Assembly: GCA_024699855.1 (NCBI GenBank) | Contig: JAMPIQ010000003.1 | Coordinates: 7,998,001 to 8,062,000 of the forward strand | Direction: 5' to 3' | From: Aphelenchoides besseyi | Lineage: Eukaryota; Nematoda; Chromadorea; Rhabditida; Aphelenchoididae | Length of the DNA stretch: 64,000 bases | In this document: positions 46,059 through 56,448 of the stretch, piece by piece | How the letters are laid out: the number at the start of each line of letters is the position of its first letter | Position numbering within the stretch: the first letter of the stretch is position 1 | The notes under the pieces: model-generated | The model's database searches: none | Told to the model about the DNA's origin: nothing | What the model saw: the letters and a program-made list of their open reading frames with translations, nothing else | Made by a program: the position numbers and the translations under genes

Positions 46059-46177
46059 GTTCGTCCATATCTCGTTGAATGCACGCCATCCCGTCCGATC
46101 TGGCAAGTTAAGCAACGATGAGCTTGATTAGTACATGGATCGGAGACGTCCTTGGAATCTCAAGTGACGAACGCTTT
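46059..46177 (+). rRNA. 5S ribosomal RNA, copy 1
   Basis: 119 nt beginning GTTCGTCCATATCTCGTTGA and containing GCACGCCATCCCGTCCGATC, CTGGCAAGTTAAGCAACG, GATCGGAGACGTCC. These are the conserved nematode 5S segments, with internal A-box and C-box control regions. The ends GTTCGTC and GACGAAC pair as the terminal helix. A T-run (GCTTTTTA) follows as the pol III terminator. Confidence 0.95.
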
Positions 46178-46569
46178 TTACCACTACTCAATGACTTCTT
46201 TTTGCACTCAATTAATGAACTATTTGTTTTGAAGCTTTTATTCAGTTAACAAGTGAAAATAAAACAAGAAATCTGTTCAATCAATTGGGTAAAATACAAA
46301 GCGAAATGTTCAATATCTTGGACGAGTTTCTATTGTTCGAACAAAAAGCAGGGTCGTCCTGCTATTTGAAGAACGGCGTCCAAATGACGCGCATTAATAC
46401 AGAAACATGCATGTAGCTCAAGTTGAATTTTTCAAATTCAAATGACTCGCATTTGGTTATTTCAAATTCAATGGCGCAAACATTCAGTTAGATCAGTGAT
46501 CAAGCAGTCACTTACCTTTTTTTTGTCCTCGGCACTGAATGCCGTTCTCCTGTTTTTTCGGAAGGGAGC
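46178..46569. other. No gene seen
   Basis: AT-rich. A donor-like GTAAGTGACTG lies on the minus strand at about 46514 just downstream of the promoter-like module at 46570-46645, so part of this may be transcribed leftward. Confidence 0.35.
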
Positions 46570-46645
46570 AGAGGAACGAGACGATAAAATGACTGTTTGG
46601 ACTCATTTCCATGCTTTATATATATTCGAATGAGACCATCGAGAC
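46570..46645 (-). promoter_or_regulatory. TATA promoter-like module, copy 1
   Basis: Read leftward: GATGGTCTCATTCGA, a TATATATAAA box, then TGGAAATGAGTCCAAACAGT and TATCGTCTCGTTCCTC. It matches the plus-strand copy at 48433-48512 base for base over most of 70 bp. Spacing from TATA box to the shared downstream block is about 12 bp. Immediately after it the minus strand shows an exon-like stretch ending in GTAAGT. Confidence 0.55.
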
Positions 46646-47366
46646 TGCAGAAGGCGATACCCACAGTCATAGATGCAGTAGCCTGAAGTGATAAGAATAG
46701 ATAAGGTAGTTGGCATCACTCAGTAGACAATAGATTACGAGTTTATTTATGATTGGCAGGTTGTTTCTTAATCTCCAAACTTTACCCGGAGTGCTACTGA
46801 AGTTCGAATTCGAACATGTATATTGACGGCGTTTCTTTAAACACAGTCACATTTACCAAGACATCAACAACTGAGCTGTTAGCTTCAGGTCACATTCTTA
46901 TGTGAACTTGGACCGTAGGTTGGTGGTCAATTCTAATTCTATTGGACAATATTTCAAGCTTATTCGTTTAGTTTTATGACCTTTTTGAAGTCAGATAATT
47001 GATTATTTCTTCCATTATTTCAACGGGATTATCATCTGGTACACAAGGAAATAACAATGGATTCCAATTAAATGACAGATTTTACGTTTATCGTCGTAGT
47101 CAAGCGCAACGATCGTGAGTTGATGTCAATCACTTCTTCTTTTATTTGCTTGTAGATCTTTGTTTTGTTGTCCCCTCACTTTCTCATTCAAGGTGAAGCT
47201 TTAAATTCAAGTGCACGATTTTGATCATTCGCTGATAACAGTTCGCATCTACAGCTGTTAATTGCTCGAACCCATGTTCACAATTTAGGTGAGTTGAAAT
47301 AACAACAAACAGAAACGTCAACATCGAGATTTTAGCTCGAAAGTTTGTGTCCGAAATGTGAACTTC
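46646..47366. other. Mostly noncoding; possible small secreted-peptide exon
   Basis: On the minus strand at 47184-47325 a short frame reads MLTFLFVVISTHLNCEHGFE, signal-peptide-like, and stops after about 46 residues. No further exon was found, so it is not called as a gene. Confidence 0.3.
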
Positions 47367-47823
47367 CATTGACTACAGCTCGGGAACCAGTGACCCTAGA
47401 AGCGTGTGATTAACAGGACAAAAACAACCACTCATGAACTCCAAACCCTGTGAATATCAGCGGAGTCCAATCAGCCAACAAGCTAAAATACACAACACCC
47501 CCCATTCCCTTTTATGACATGTCCATCGCGCAAATCGATGTAGCTTAGAGATTCTGGCAACAGTCATTGTTTATATTGTGTTAGTAGAAAGCTTGAAAGT
47601 CTGGCTATTGATTGTGCGTAAACTTGTAGACACCGGATAACTGAGAGAGAAATGAGAGGTCTTCAAAACCAAACAATCTGTCGAAAATCGTCCAAAATTG
47701 CAAAAGTTTGTGCAGCTCTTACCATTGATGATGGTGAGCTCTTATTTGGCACTCTCATTGACAAGGTTGAGAATTTATAATTCCGAAAGTTTGGAGCCTG
47801 AAGTTGATCGAGAACAGAATTGC
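47367..47823. repeat. Repeat R1, copy 2
   Basis: Near-identical to copy 1 in the same orientation, 2282 bp further on. Differences are about a dozen single bases. The minus-strand donor-like and AATTTTGGA motifs are kept (about 47690-47722). Confidence 0.75.
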
Positions 47824-48432
47824 AAACATAAATATACTCAGAAATCGCTTAAATTTGATGACTTGGCTTTATCTAGAAGAATTGATCTTTTTATGTTGTA
47901 ATTTTCACACACAACTAAAACACATTACAAGCATCAATTGGTGTAATTTGGAATTGATGGGCGCATTAGTTTTGGAAATCGAACTGAAAATTTGCTGACC
48001 AGTCAAACTCCACTACTACTTGTCGTTTTACGAGAACAACGAAATAGTTGGAAGTGTTATAGAAAGTATGGTCCATAGCCGGAGTCCAAATAAGTATAAA
48101 AGAACCAAATAAACTGAAGGATTATCCAATAAAATTCGAATCAGCCAACAATCTATTGTTCAATTTCATGTAAGAATATGACCTGAAGCCAACAGCTCAG
48201 TGATTGTTGACGTCTTGGTAGATGTGATTGCATTCTAAAGGACGCTGCCAATCTCGTTCAAATTCAAAATCACCTCGGGGAAAGCCTGGAAGCGAGAAAA
48301 CAATCTGATTGGAACGCCGATCAATCAATAAAATTGTTCTCTTTTGTCTACCGAGAGATGTTAACCGCCTTCTCTGTTCCTATCACTGGTAGCGACTGCA
48401 TATTTGACTGCGGGTAACGCCTTTTGCAGCTT
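47824..48432. other. No gene seen
   Basis: AT-rich spacer after R1 copy 2; nothing recognised. Confidence 0.4.
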
Positions 48433-48512
48433 CCATGGTCTCATTCGAGTAGCATATAAACCCTGGAATGAGTCCAAACAGTCACTCCATCGTCTCATTC
48501 CTTTCCTAGTCA
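48433..48512 (+). promoter_or_regulatory. TATA promoter-like module, copy 2
   Basis: ATGGTCTCATTCGAGTAG, then CATATAAACCCTGG, AATGAGTCCAAACAGTCA and ATCGTCTCATTCCT. Homologous to 46570-46645 on the other strand. It ends 20 bp before the long hairpin and is followed by four CATTCCT repeats (48499-48532). Confidence 0.55.
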
Positions 48513-48532
48513 TTCCTTCTCTACTCATTCCT

Positions 48533-48644
48533 CTGCTCTTCTCTCCGCTGGTCGATCAACGCACTATTATCATACACTGTTCACGTTTCAACTAGTGTAG
48601 GATAACAGTGCGTTGGATGACCAAGCGGAGGAATCGAAGAGCAG
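48533..48644 (+). ncRNA. Long imperfect hairpin, pre-miRNA-like
   Basis: Arms 48533-48579 and 48592-48644 pair over about 47-53 bp with roughly eight mismatches or bulges; the loop is about 12 nt (TTCACGTTTCAA). Left-arm blocks CTGCTCTTC, CCGCT, CAACGCACT, TTATC, TACACT each find their partner in order on the right arm. Size, small loop and scattered mismatches fit a miRNA precursor, and a TATA promoter-like module lies just upstream. I do not recognise a known miRNA seed. The other reading is a miniature fold-back transposon, but no target duplication is evident. Confidence 0.5.
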
Positions 48645-48936
48645 ACTCCTAGTCCAACTACTCGAATCCTTTGACCGTTTCGTTTCCGTCCTCACTTTAC
48701 TTTTCAGTTTGTGCGAGTGTCCGTGGTGTGAGCGGGAATGGAATAACGATTATTTTGATGCCAATCTGCTTTGTTTTTGAACTCTGCAAAGACTAGTTGG
48801 TACGAAGATTAGACGAATCAAACGAACGTACACGCAAAGGCCTTCGAAATGTATCAATCAGAAAGTAGGGAACACCTCCTTCGTCTGAATGATCTGTTTG
48901 TTAACTCACTTCAATTTCAGCTGTCGCACTCGTCGA

Positions 48937-49036
48937 NNNNNNNNNNNNNNNNNNNNNNNNNNNNNNNNNNNNNNNNNNNNNNNNNNNNNNNNNNNNNNNN
49001 NNNNNNNNNNNNNNNNNNNNNNNNNNNNNNNNNNNN
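48937..49036. other. Assembly gap (100 N)
   Basis: Exactly 100 N characters, a placeholder of unknown true length. It lies between R1/5S-containing duplicated segments, where collapse is likely. Confidence 0.99.
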
Positions 49037-49686
49037 GCATCAACTTCTTGCGTTTCGAATTTTGATTTTGGATAGTGTAGCAGGCCAACTAAACGGTTCA
49101 GTTTTCCGCCGTTACTTCGAATATCAGCTTCATTCAAAAAAAAGTAGTCGTTGTCTAGTGAGCCTTCTAATCCAAATGCGGTCAAAATGTGGCAAATGGG
49201 CGCTGATTCCCTTCACGCACACCAGTCTTGTTTTAACACTTGTTTCTAGGAGAGCAGACTTCAACTTTTTATGAGAACATCCGCGGGAATATGAAAGCAT
49301 ACACAAAACTCAGATGCACAGAATCTCTGGATTAGCTCTAAACATCGTTACAATCATATAGACTTTCAATAATCACAACATTAAAATCGACGGTATTTCT
49401 GAAAGCTATAAGTTGTGCTTTTTGATCAGATTTCGACCACCTGCTGTGTGGTTCGATTTAATCGAAGTTTACTTTAATTACCGTACATGCTCCATCCACA
49501 GCAAGAATACCAGGTTTCCAATGCATTTAAGGAGTCTGCATTCGATTAGATCGTTTTGTTCTGACTTTATCAGATCGGCAAACAAATTAGAAATTGAAAG
49601 TCTTCCATTTTCACGTTCTATTCAGTTTGAAATTCTATGCGGCATTGTGTTCAAATTCACTTATTGATCACTTGGTAACCGCTGCA
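49037..49686. other. No gene seen
   Basis: Flank of the gap and upstream region of the gene at 49687. No exon recognised. Confidence 0.4.
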
Positions 49687-50362
49687 ATGAACGTTCTTGT
49701 CTTCTTTCTCGATTGTGTGATCGTGTTGTTGACTGGCGGCCTTCTGATTGATTGCACTCGCGAAGTCAAGGATGTGAGTTGTTGATTTCTATTCTGTAAA
49801 TCAATCATTTAAGCAATCAAAAGCACAGAAATTGACCGTCGACCGACAACCCAAAGCTAGTCTACCGACTAAAACAAAAGTCAAGAAGTCCGCAAAATCA
49901 GATCCAACAATCCAATTCGTCAGCTCAACAATCGCAAACCGTTCGAGTGCTAACACGTTGAGTGAGTGATTTCCATCATTTCGTATTTCAATTAAAATTT
50001 TCAGAAGTCGAAAAAGCTCATGCTGAGGAATTGCGATCGCATGTGCCAACTTCCTTCGCAAAGAACAAGTCGACGGATGGTCATATGTTGACTTTCGAAG
50101 GCAAACCACAGCTTCTCGTCCACAGATTCCATCGACTCCACCGCCAATCGCAAAAACCGAGAAGAAGAAAACAAGTGGATCGTCGAAGCAGAACGATGAG
50201 AAGACTATCAAAACCGAAGAGTACGTGATCGTAAGCGAGCAGTTGAAGGAGCTGCACGACGAGAAAACTCGACTGTCAAATCCACGTGTTGTTGACGACC
50301 TCGACGATACGAACGAGTTCGCTGATGACTTGAAAACGGACGTGAATAAAAGTGAGGATTAA
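49687..50362 (+). CDS. Single-pass protein with charged tail (related layout to 15465 gene)
   Basis: The first exon is a signal anchor (MNVLVFFLDCVIVLLTGGLL, then IDCTREVKD). The next exon is basic (QSKAQKLTVDRQPKASLPTK). The last exon is IPSTPPPIAKTEKKKTSGSS through EEYVIVSEQLKELHDEKTRL to an acidic end (DDLDDTNEFADDLKTDVN) and stop at 50362. The middle exon (about 50006-50085) can be read in two frames: one fits the donor before it and the other fits the acceptor after it, so one border is wrong or a base is missing. AATAAA follows at about 50389. Function unknown. Confidence 0.5.
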
Positions 50363-50774
50363 ATCTCTGGTTGCCAACAGATGAGAATAAATAAAAATTC
50401 TCGTATTATAATTAAGTTTTTATGACTTCATATCATACGTCTAAAGGAAACTATGGCTATTGAAGATGGTCTGAGCTTTTAACAAGCTAAAGTTGATCAC
50501 TAATACCTTCAACTCTGCTGCTGAACACCTATGGTCAAACTCGAAAGTAAAGAACTATCCGTGTTTTGGTAGTGAAGGAAACTCGTAATTTGAGTTTCAA
50601 GGTGTTTCTAACCATTTGGACTAATCAACTGTGCAATCTTCAATTATTATTGATTTATTGAAACGAACAGTTAACAAATAAATTACTGACGAAAAGGTCC
50701 AATTGATGAGAGCCGGTTGTGTAAGGAAGCAGGGGGCGTCAATTACAAAAAAGACGTTAATAAAAAGACCGTTG
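50363..50774. other. No gene seen; shared 3' flank
   Basis: Between two convergent small genes. AATAAA on the plus strand at about 50389. Nothing else recognised. Confidence 0.4.
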
Positions 50775-51184
50775 TTAGTTTAGATACTCCGCCTCAATTT
50801 CTTTGATGGCGGCTAGAAGATCCTTGACAAAATCCGAAAAAGGTGGTTTCGAATTGATAACCGACTTTCGAACTTTGCGTAATGGCTGCCGATTCATGCG
50901 AAATGGCTGCCGATTCATGCGAAATGGGGCATATGAGTTTCGTCCCACGACTCGTCCAGGATCGCCACGCACCAGTGGTGAGATCTTTGTGCATCGTCTC
51001 AAACCATACCTTCGCGGTTCTTCTGGCTGTTCTTTCTGAAATGACAAGTTGTGTTTTCTAGCGACAGTTGATTACTTACTTGATCTTTTTCAACGGTGGG
51101 TCCATTTGACGAGCCCATATCCTTATTTGCAGTCGATGGGCTGATGATGCCGCTATTGATCGGCGCCGCGTCGGGTGAAATCAT
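50775..51184 (-). CDS. Small basic protein with internal repeat
   Basis: Two exons, about 120 residues. Starts MISPDAAPINSGIISPSTAN just after a TTTTATTTTAG acceptor-like site that could be a trans-splice site. The second exon reads KEQPEEPRRYGLRRCTKISP, GDPGRVVGRNSYAPFRMNRQ, a second copy of FRMNRQP, then KPPFSDFVKDLLAAIKEIEA. The RMNRQPF repeat comes from an 18-bp tandem duplication (about 50887-50922). Basic middle and helical end; family unknown, possibly chromatin-associated by composition only. Confidence 0.55.
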
Positions 51185-52250
51185 CCTAATATTGCTAAAA
51201 TAAAAATTAATACAATACGACAATTAAGGGTCGATATCAAAACAATAATTTCACGCTGATATTAAGTTCAAGGCATTGCAAGACGCGGTAAGGTCTCAAT
51301 GTCCAATCATGAACCAGGACTGAAAAACAGGATGCGTATGAAGAATTCGCCTCGACTTATAAAGACCTCCGTTTGCTCCACCTATCGATATCAAAGTTAG
51401 CTCGTAGTAATGAAAAGGCATTGCGTTGTCAAAACCTTTTGTTCTTACCCATGCAATTCATGGACAATGGTGCGGCATTGATTCGGTAATGCATAAGTTG
51501 GTGGCGAGAATGACCTGCAGACTTATTACCCGACTGGTTATGGGAAATCTGTGTTCAATAACACCAACGAGATCAAAGAATGCCGAACTAAGATCAATTC
51601 TTGGTTCAAAGTACAAAGCATTTGTTGTTCTGATCTTCATTCAATTGTTCTCATTATTAAGAAGCAAATGAAAGATGAATTAATTGGTGTAAAGCATTCA
51701 AGAATTCCAATGTTTTATTCGAGTTTGAATTGGTTTGTGCATTGAAATGTTTGGATTTTCGTTTGTTGTAGTGCAAATAAGATTCCAAGTTTAATGAAAT
51801 GCAGCAACTTGGCTATTGAGTTATTAGCCAACAAATCGAACAGTCTTCATCAAAGTTGACGCCAGAGATCTCAATTGGTCTCCCATTTCTTTAGCTTTCA
51901 TACAACCAAGAATAGACGCTAATAATTGTTGTGTCCTCTAGTGACCGGAGTAGCAGTTTATTGATCAGATCCCACAGACACGGCGGGCAACAAAACACAA
52001 AGGCGCCCGAGAACCCAGCGGAGAGACGACCGACGCCGACCGTCCGGTTCGTAACCATCGAACCGGTAGCCCAGTCAACAATCGTGTTGGGAGAGCGGAA
52101 TGTGTTGAGAGGCATTTTCGGAACGAGAGGGCTCGATACACAACAATAATTATAAATGCAATCTAGACAGTAGGGGACTTGTGGTTGAGTACCAATCAAC
52201 CGCTCAGCTATCAGTTTCTATTTGGCTTCCATTCTCTCCTAGTCCCATGT
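51185..52250. other. No gene firmly supported
   Basis: The block 51930-52150 is more GC-rich than its surroundings and has a minus-strand open frame with MPLNTFRSPNTIVDWATG and a Cys/Pro-rich hydrophobic stretch; no homologue recognised and no splice support. Confidence 0.35.
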
Positions 52251-52369
52251 GTTCGTCCATATCTCGTTGAATGCACGCCATCCCGTCCGATCTGGCAAGT
52301 TAAGCAACGATGAGCTTGATTAGTACATGGATCGGAGACGTCCTTGGAATCTCAAGTGACGAACGCTTT
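52251..52369 (+). rRNA. 5S ribosomal RNA, copy 2
   Basis: Identical to copy 1 over the RNA as far as I can read it, ending GACGAAC and a T-run. The upstream 60 bp also match copy 1 (CAGCT-TTAGTT-CTAT..., TTCCATTCTC, CC(C/A)ATGTG), so a longer unit was duplicated. Confidence 0.95.
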
Positions 52370-52689
52370 TTGCCACGTTTGAAATTGTTCAAGTAAAATA
52401 TGAATTCATCCATTTTGTGTTAAATAACCGGTAATAAAAGCTGTTTCCGAAAACACAATTACTGCAGCGTTTAAGAACTTCTTGTTCTTTTCGACAGTCC
52501 ATCGAAAATACTGGAATGTTGGTATCAAGAAACTGCGATGAAAAGTTCTGCTCAATTCGACTATCAACGTACAAATATAACCAAACAATAGCCATAAAGT
52601 AGTGAACAACAGTTTTACTTCTTAACGCACAATCAAGCCAATTATGGTTTTTGGATATTTGGACATGTGACTTCATGTTGAGCAGCAAC

Positions 52690-54020
52690 CCTTCAAGTAT
52701 CCAAGGATGAGGACGCTGAAAAAAACCATTAGTTCAACTGACAAGTTCAATGTCCCTAATCCTATTTACAACAATTAGACGTCTCAGGTATCAAAGAAAA
52801 TCTAGCCCTATTGTTATTGCTGATTAAGGTCGACAGCTCCAGGTCGTCAATCAGCAGTAACAAGAGCGCATCTGTTACCAAAAGATTCAAAAAGCTTACC
52901 TTAGACTTTTTCCGTCGTTGTTTCTTTCATGTGATATGCAACAGTAACCTTACGTTCCACGTTCATGGTGTTGGACGTGGGACTCGTCTCTTCCTCGTTC
53001 AGTGTTCCTCAGCCAATGCTTCAGGCTTGCGACTTTCTTAGCTTCTTATTCTGTTGGTTTGGCACATTCCTTAATCCAAACCAACGGTCAATCACCGTCG
53101 CTCTGATCGCAGCCACCACAGTCACAACTACACTGAAGGACATGAATGTAAATGAGACCGCCGCTATCTAACGACAAGATACAAATTCATTAATGAGTGT
53201 ATCCTTCAACGAATGATGCGTTAGGCCCCACGTTCTGAAAACCAAGAGATCAGTTAACGGCAGAGATTTGGTAAACTAACCTTGATGGTGATATCAAAGT
53301 CCGTCTGTTTTAAGTTTTTATCCCGATTTTAACCTTGATTTGACATCCTTTCCAGTACGCTCAAAAGTCGGATTACAGCTGGTAAACAAACGAGTAGTGA
53401 GACTCGTGATATCTGATCCAGCAATTTGAAAACGATCGACCGAAGAAGTGAACGAGTGCAAATCGTCAACCTCGATAGAATAGCCATCGATAGACAATTC
53501 AGTTCTAGAAACACATCTGTATTATAAGAACAAGTTAGTCGTTTACCTTTGTGGACTGATGAGAATCTCGTGAGCAGAAGACGCAATCACCAACTTCATT
53601 TGTTTTGTCTACATCGAGAAGGTTTCTATATCACCATAAGAGTCCTTGTAGTCCCTGCAAACAATCGAATAACGTGTTCAGTCAGTTCAAGAGCTTACAC
53701 AGTGGCTCCACCGGCACTAGAATCGACGCATAGAAACCATTAAACTGAAGAGCAACAAACAATCCAGACGATGTCGCCGTAGATAACATACGGATTTATA
53801 AACATAATGAGCGAAAAGCGATTCTGAAATCAAAGAATAAGAAGAACACGAAATTTTAGAGACGACCGATTCACCCAACTCACTCGGTAGATGAGGGCAA
53901 ATAGAAGGCGACTGGACGGGACGAGAAGAACTGAGAAGACTGACGACTCCAACGATTTTGATTGCAAAATTGAAATGCGAGTAAGCAAATTGATCAGAAA
54001 TTAACTCTTGAATCACTAAT
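52690..54020 (-). pseudogene. Decayed copy of the secreted-protein module (module 2)
   Basis: Matches 43970-44830 in patches: GACGCTGAAAAA...TTAGTTCAACTGACAAGTT, the hairpin, the GACGAGAAGAA block and the upstream AGTAAGCAAATTG flank. The minus strand gives a hydrophobic first exon (MFINPYVIYGDIVWIVCC) with a stop soon after, and an isolated exon-like ELSIDGYSIEVDDLHSFTSS. I cannot join these into one frame. It is either a pseudogene or a fast-evolving gene whose exons I misjudge. Confidence 0.4.
52805..52869. repeat. Inverted repeat (hairpin H2)
   Basis: Arms 52805-52825 and 52849-52869 pair over about 20 bp with one mismatch and one possible G-U. Homologous to H1. Where H1 has GCAGAT/ATCTGC, H2 has GCTGAT/ATCAGC, so both sides changed together. 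Confidence 0.7.
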
Positions 54021-54305
54021 TATGCAAAATTTCTATGTGAATTAGCAATTCTCGTTTCGTATCTGTGGATTGTTTAGCCGACAATCCATCGTATTTGTAG
54101 AAGCTCTAAAGCTCGATGGAGTTATCTGGTCAACTATCCTGAAACACTGAGCTTCCAATCATTCTAGTGTCCGACGGTTTTCAAAAGTTTTAAGAAATCC
54201 AAACATCTGATTCTTTATCAAAAAAATGTGAACTCTTTTGTATTTGGAATCACGCCCGACAATTTTACTGTTTATTGCATTCAAAAAGATAACTTCTATC
54301 GACTG

Positions 54306-54512
54306 TAGTAGCGTGTGATTAACAAGACAACAACAACCACTCATGAACTCTAAACCCTGTGAATATCGGCGGATTCAAATCAGCCAACAAGCTAAAATAC
54401 ACAGCACCCCCCATTCCCTTTTATGACAAGTCCATCGCGCAAATCGATGTAGCTTAGAGATTCTGGCAACAGCCATTGTTTATATTGTGTTGATAGAAAG
54501 TCTAAATGACTG
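54306..54512. repeat. Repeat R1, partial copy 3
   Basis: Covers the first half of R1 (from GCGTGTGATTAAC to TTGTTTATATTGTGTT) and then diverges, so the donor/Sm-like part is absent. Confidence 0.75.
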
Positions 54513-54782
54513 GCTATTCAACGGCCTTTTGACTATAACTTCTCAATGGTTAAAAGTTCGAGGATTAACGACCAATTAACTCAGACATTTAACTACAACA
54601 ATCGCATTAACACATTTTCGGGAATACAGTTACGTAGACCGAAAATATCGCGGTTTGTACTTTCAGTCTTTTTAATGTTTGTACACAGCACAGGCGTGCG
54701 AATGTACAATTAAATAAAGTGATGATCATTGCTGCAATTGACAGTCAACAGGTCGTTTACATCGTCGATAGCCTTTGATAAA

Positions 54783-56023
54783 ATGAACAACAACCAAGAG
54801 AATCCTGGAGTATTAAACTCCGCTTATTTTGCCAACATAACCAACGACGTTTATGACCAAACAACCCTCGGAATTGCTCATCGTATTAGCAATATTGTTG
54901 CTTTTATTGTTGGAATGACCAGCGTGTCATTGGTTTTGTTTTGTGTTTGCAGAAAAACTCCCGATTATCTCAAACCGTACGCTCGAATGCTTTGTTTTTG
55001 TGCGTTCACTGATGGAACTTTAATTTTGGTGGACTTCTGTTGTCAGACTGTATGCTTTCAAACTGTGGGGGTTTAACGAATTGTCATTCAGCGTATCAAA
55101 ATGTCCCACGGCTTCATTCTCATATCGTACACCGGACCGGCCAAATTGCTTCCATACAAATATCAATGTTTGTTTATGGGCCTGCAGGAAATGGTTCCAA
55201 TCTTGGGAATCGCAATCTTACCGGTTCAATACATTTATCGTTATTACATTATCAGCAGGTTTTATTTCTAAAAAATTTCTTATCTTCGATGTCATTTTGC
55301 AGGAAGCAATCGCCAACTTTAATGCAAACTTGTGGTCTATTTACCATCGCTTTCATTTTATCGCTACTAACTGCAACATGGGTTGCTATAGCCTTCTTGA
55401 GAATTTACGATCAGAATCCACCTGTTGACTATTCGAAATACTGGTATGTGGAAGCCAAGATTCCGCAATTGCTCGTCATCGGATTGGTTTGTTTTATGTG
55501 CATTTAGAATTAAAAGTAAAGATGTTTAGACTGACCATTTCATATTCTTTATGTTGCTTGCAATAGCCCTTTTGAATGCTATTTCGTACGTTTTGATTCT
55601 GATTTTTGCCCGACGTACGTTTCTACTCACCGTCAACGTTACCATGAGCAAACGAACTCTCAAACAGTCGAGACAATTAAGCAGAATTCTGTTGATTCAA
55701 GTAAGTTTAGGGAGAGATCGATAACTTGGTATTTAAAGAGCATCATTCCGCTTATTAGTTCGTTCTTCCCGGTTATTTGTGTTATTCTCGCAACTATTTT
55801 GGATGTTGAAACCGGCCATCTTGGAGAATTTATCATCGGTGTTATCAGTTACTTCCCGGTATTAAATTCAATGAGCAACTTCGGGATTGCACCCTATCGT
55901 TTATTCTTAAAACAATTACTCCGTAGGGTCTTTGGTTTAAAGAACAGAGTCGATACATTTACTTCAGTTTCTGGATCAACACACCTGAAACTAAATCATT
56001 TACCAACTTTATCTCACACCTAA
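54783..56023 (+). CDS. Nematode Str/Srd-like 7TM chemoreceptor, intact
   Basis: Five exons, about 345 residues, all introns GT-AG. TM1 is NIVAFIVGMTSVSLVLFCV, followed by KTPDYLKPYARMLCFCAFTD with TM2. Later helices: GFILISYTG, MVPILGIAILPVQYIYRYYI, LFTIAFILSLLTATWVAIAF, FFMLLAIALLNAISYVLILI, IIPLISSFFPVICVILATIL. The C-terminal NSMSNFGIAPYRLFLKQLL is typical of the family. Serves here as the reference for intron positions in the receptor at 13278: the joins ...GL|TDHFIFF and ...IQ|SIIPLIS line up with RT|TNYHFWH and VQ|ALIPVVS. Upstream, AATAAA-rich DNA contains no gene. Confidence 0.85.
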
Positions 56024-56448
56024 AACGAAGAATCCTAACGATTTTTAATGCTTTAGTGTTTTCCATGTAAATAAATTCGTTGACCATCAAACGGACTTGT
56101 AGTCACAGGAAACAAAATTCGTTTTTTGTTTTCGACCAATTACGCAAACTCTGAAATAAACTCTAAAGCAACTGTTTAAATAAGCAGAATGAAAAGACCA
56201 GATCTTGTCTACTCAAGTTAGTTATGATTCGAACAGTTGAGCTAATTCTCAACGGCCTCCGAAAGCAAAGCAACGAGTTCAATGTTTTCTGAACTGAAAA
56301 CGCCCACTTTCTATTTGATTAAATGGGAACAACCGAATCATCAAAATTCTGGCAGACTTCAGAGTTCAAATCTAAATCGAACTTCTGAATAGTATAAATG
56401 AGAGTTTGCTTCTCAACTCACTACAAAGTTTGTTGAACACACGACAAA
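56024..56448. other. No gene seen
   Basis: AATAAA at about 56070 is a likely poly(A) signal for the receptor. The rest is the promoter side of the secreted-protein gene, with a GTATAAATGAG TATA-like box at about 56392. Confidence 0.45.

Noticed and set aside
48849..49274. Open frame spanning the N gap
   Set aside because: Only open because Ns cannot encode stops.
51931..52199. Overlapping frames on both strands in a GC-rich block
   Set aside because: Neither frame shows a recognisable domain or splice support; kept only as a note on composition.
45085..52369. Canonical nematode SL1 leader next to 5S genes
   Set aside because: I found no GGTTTAATTACCC-like leader on either strand; only the weaker R1 candidate remains.
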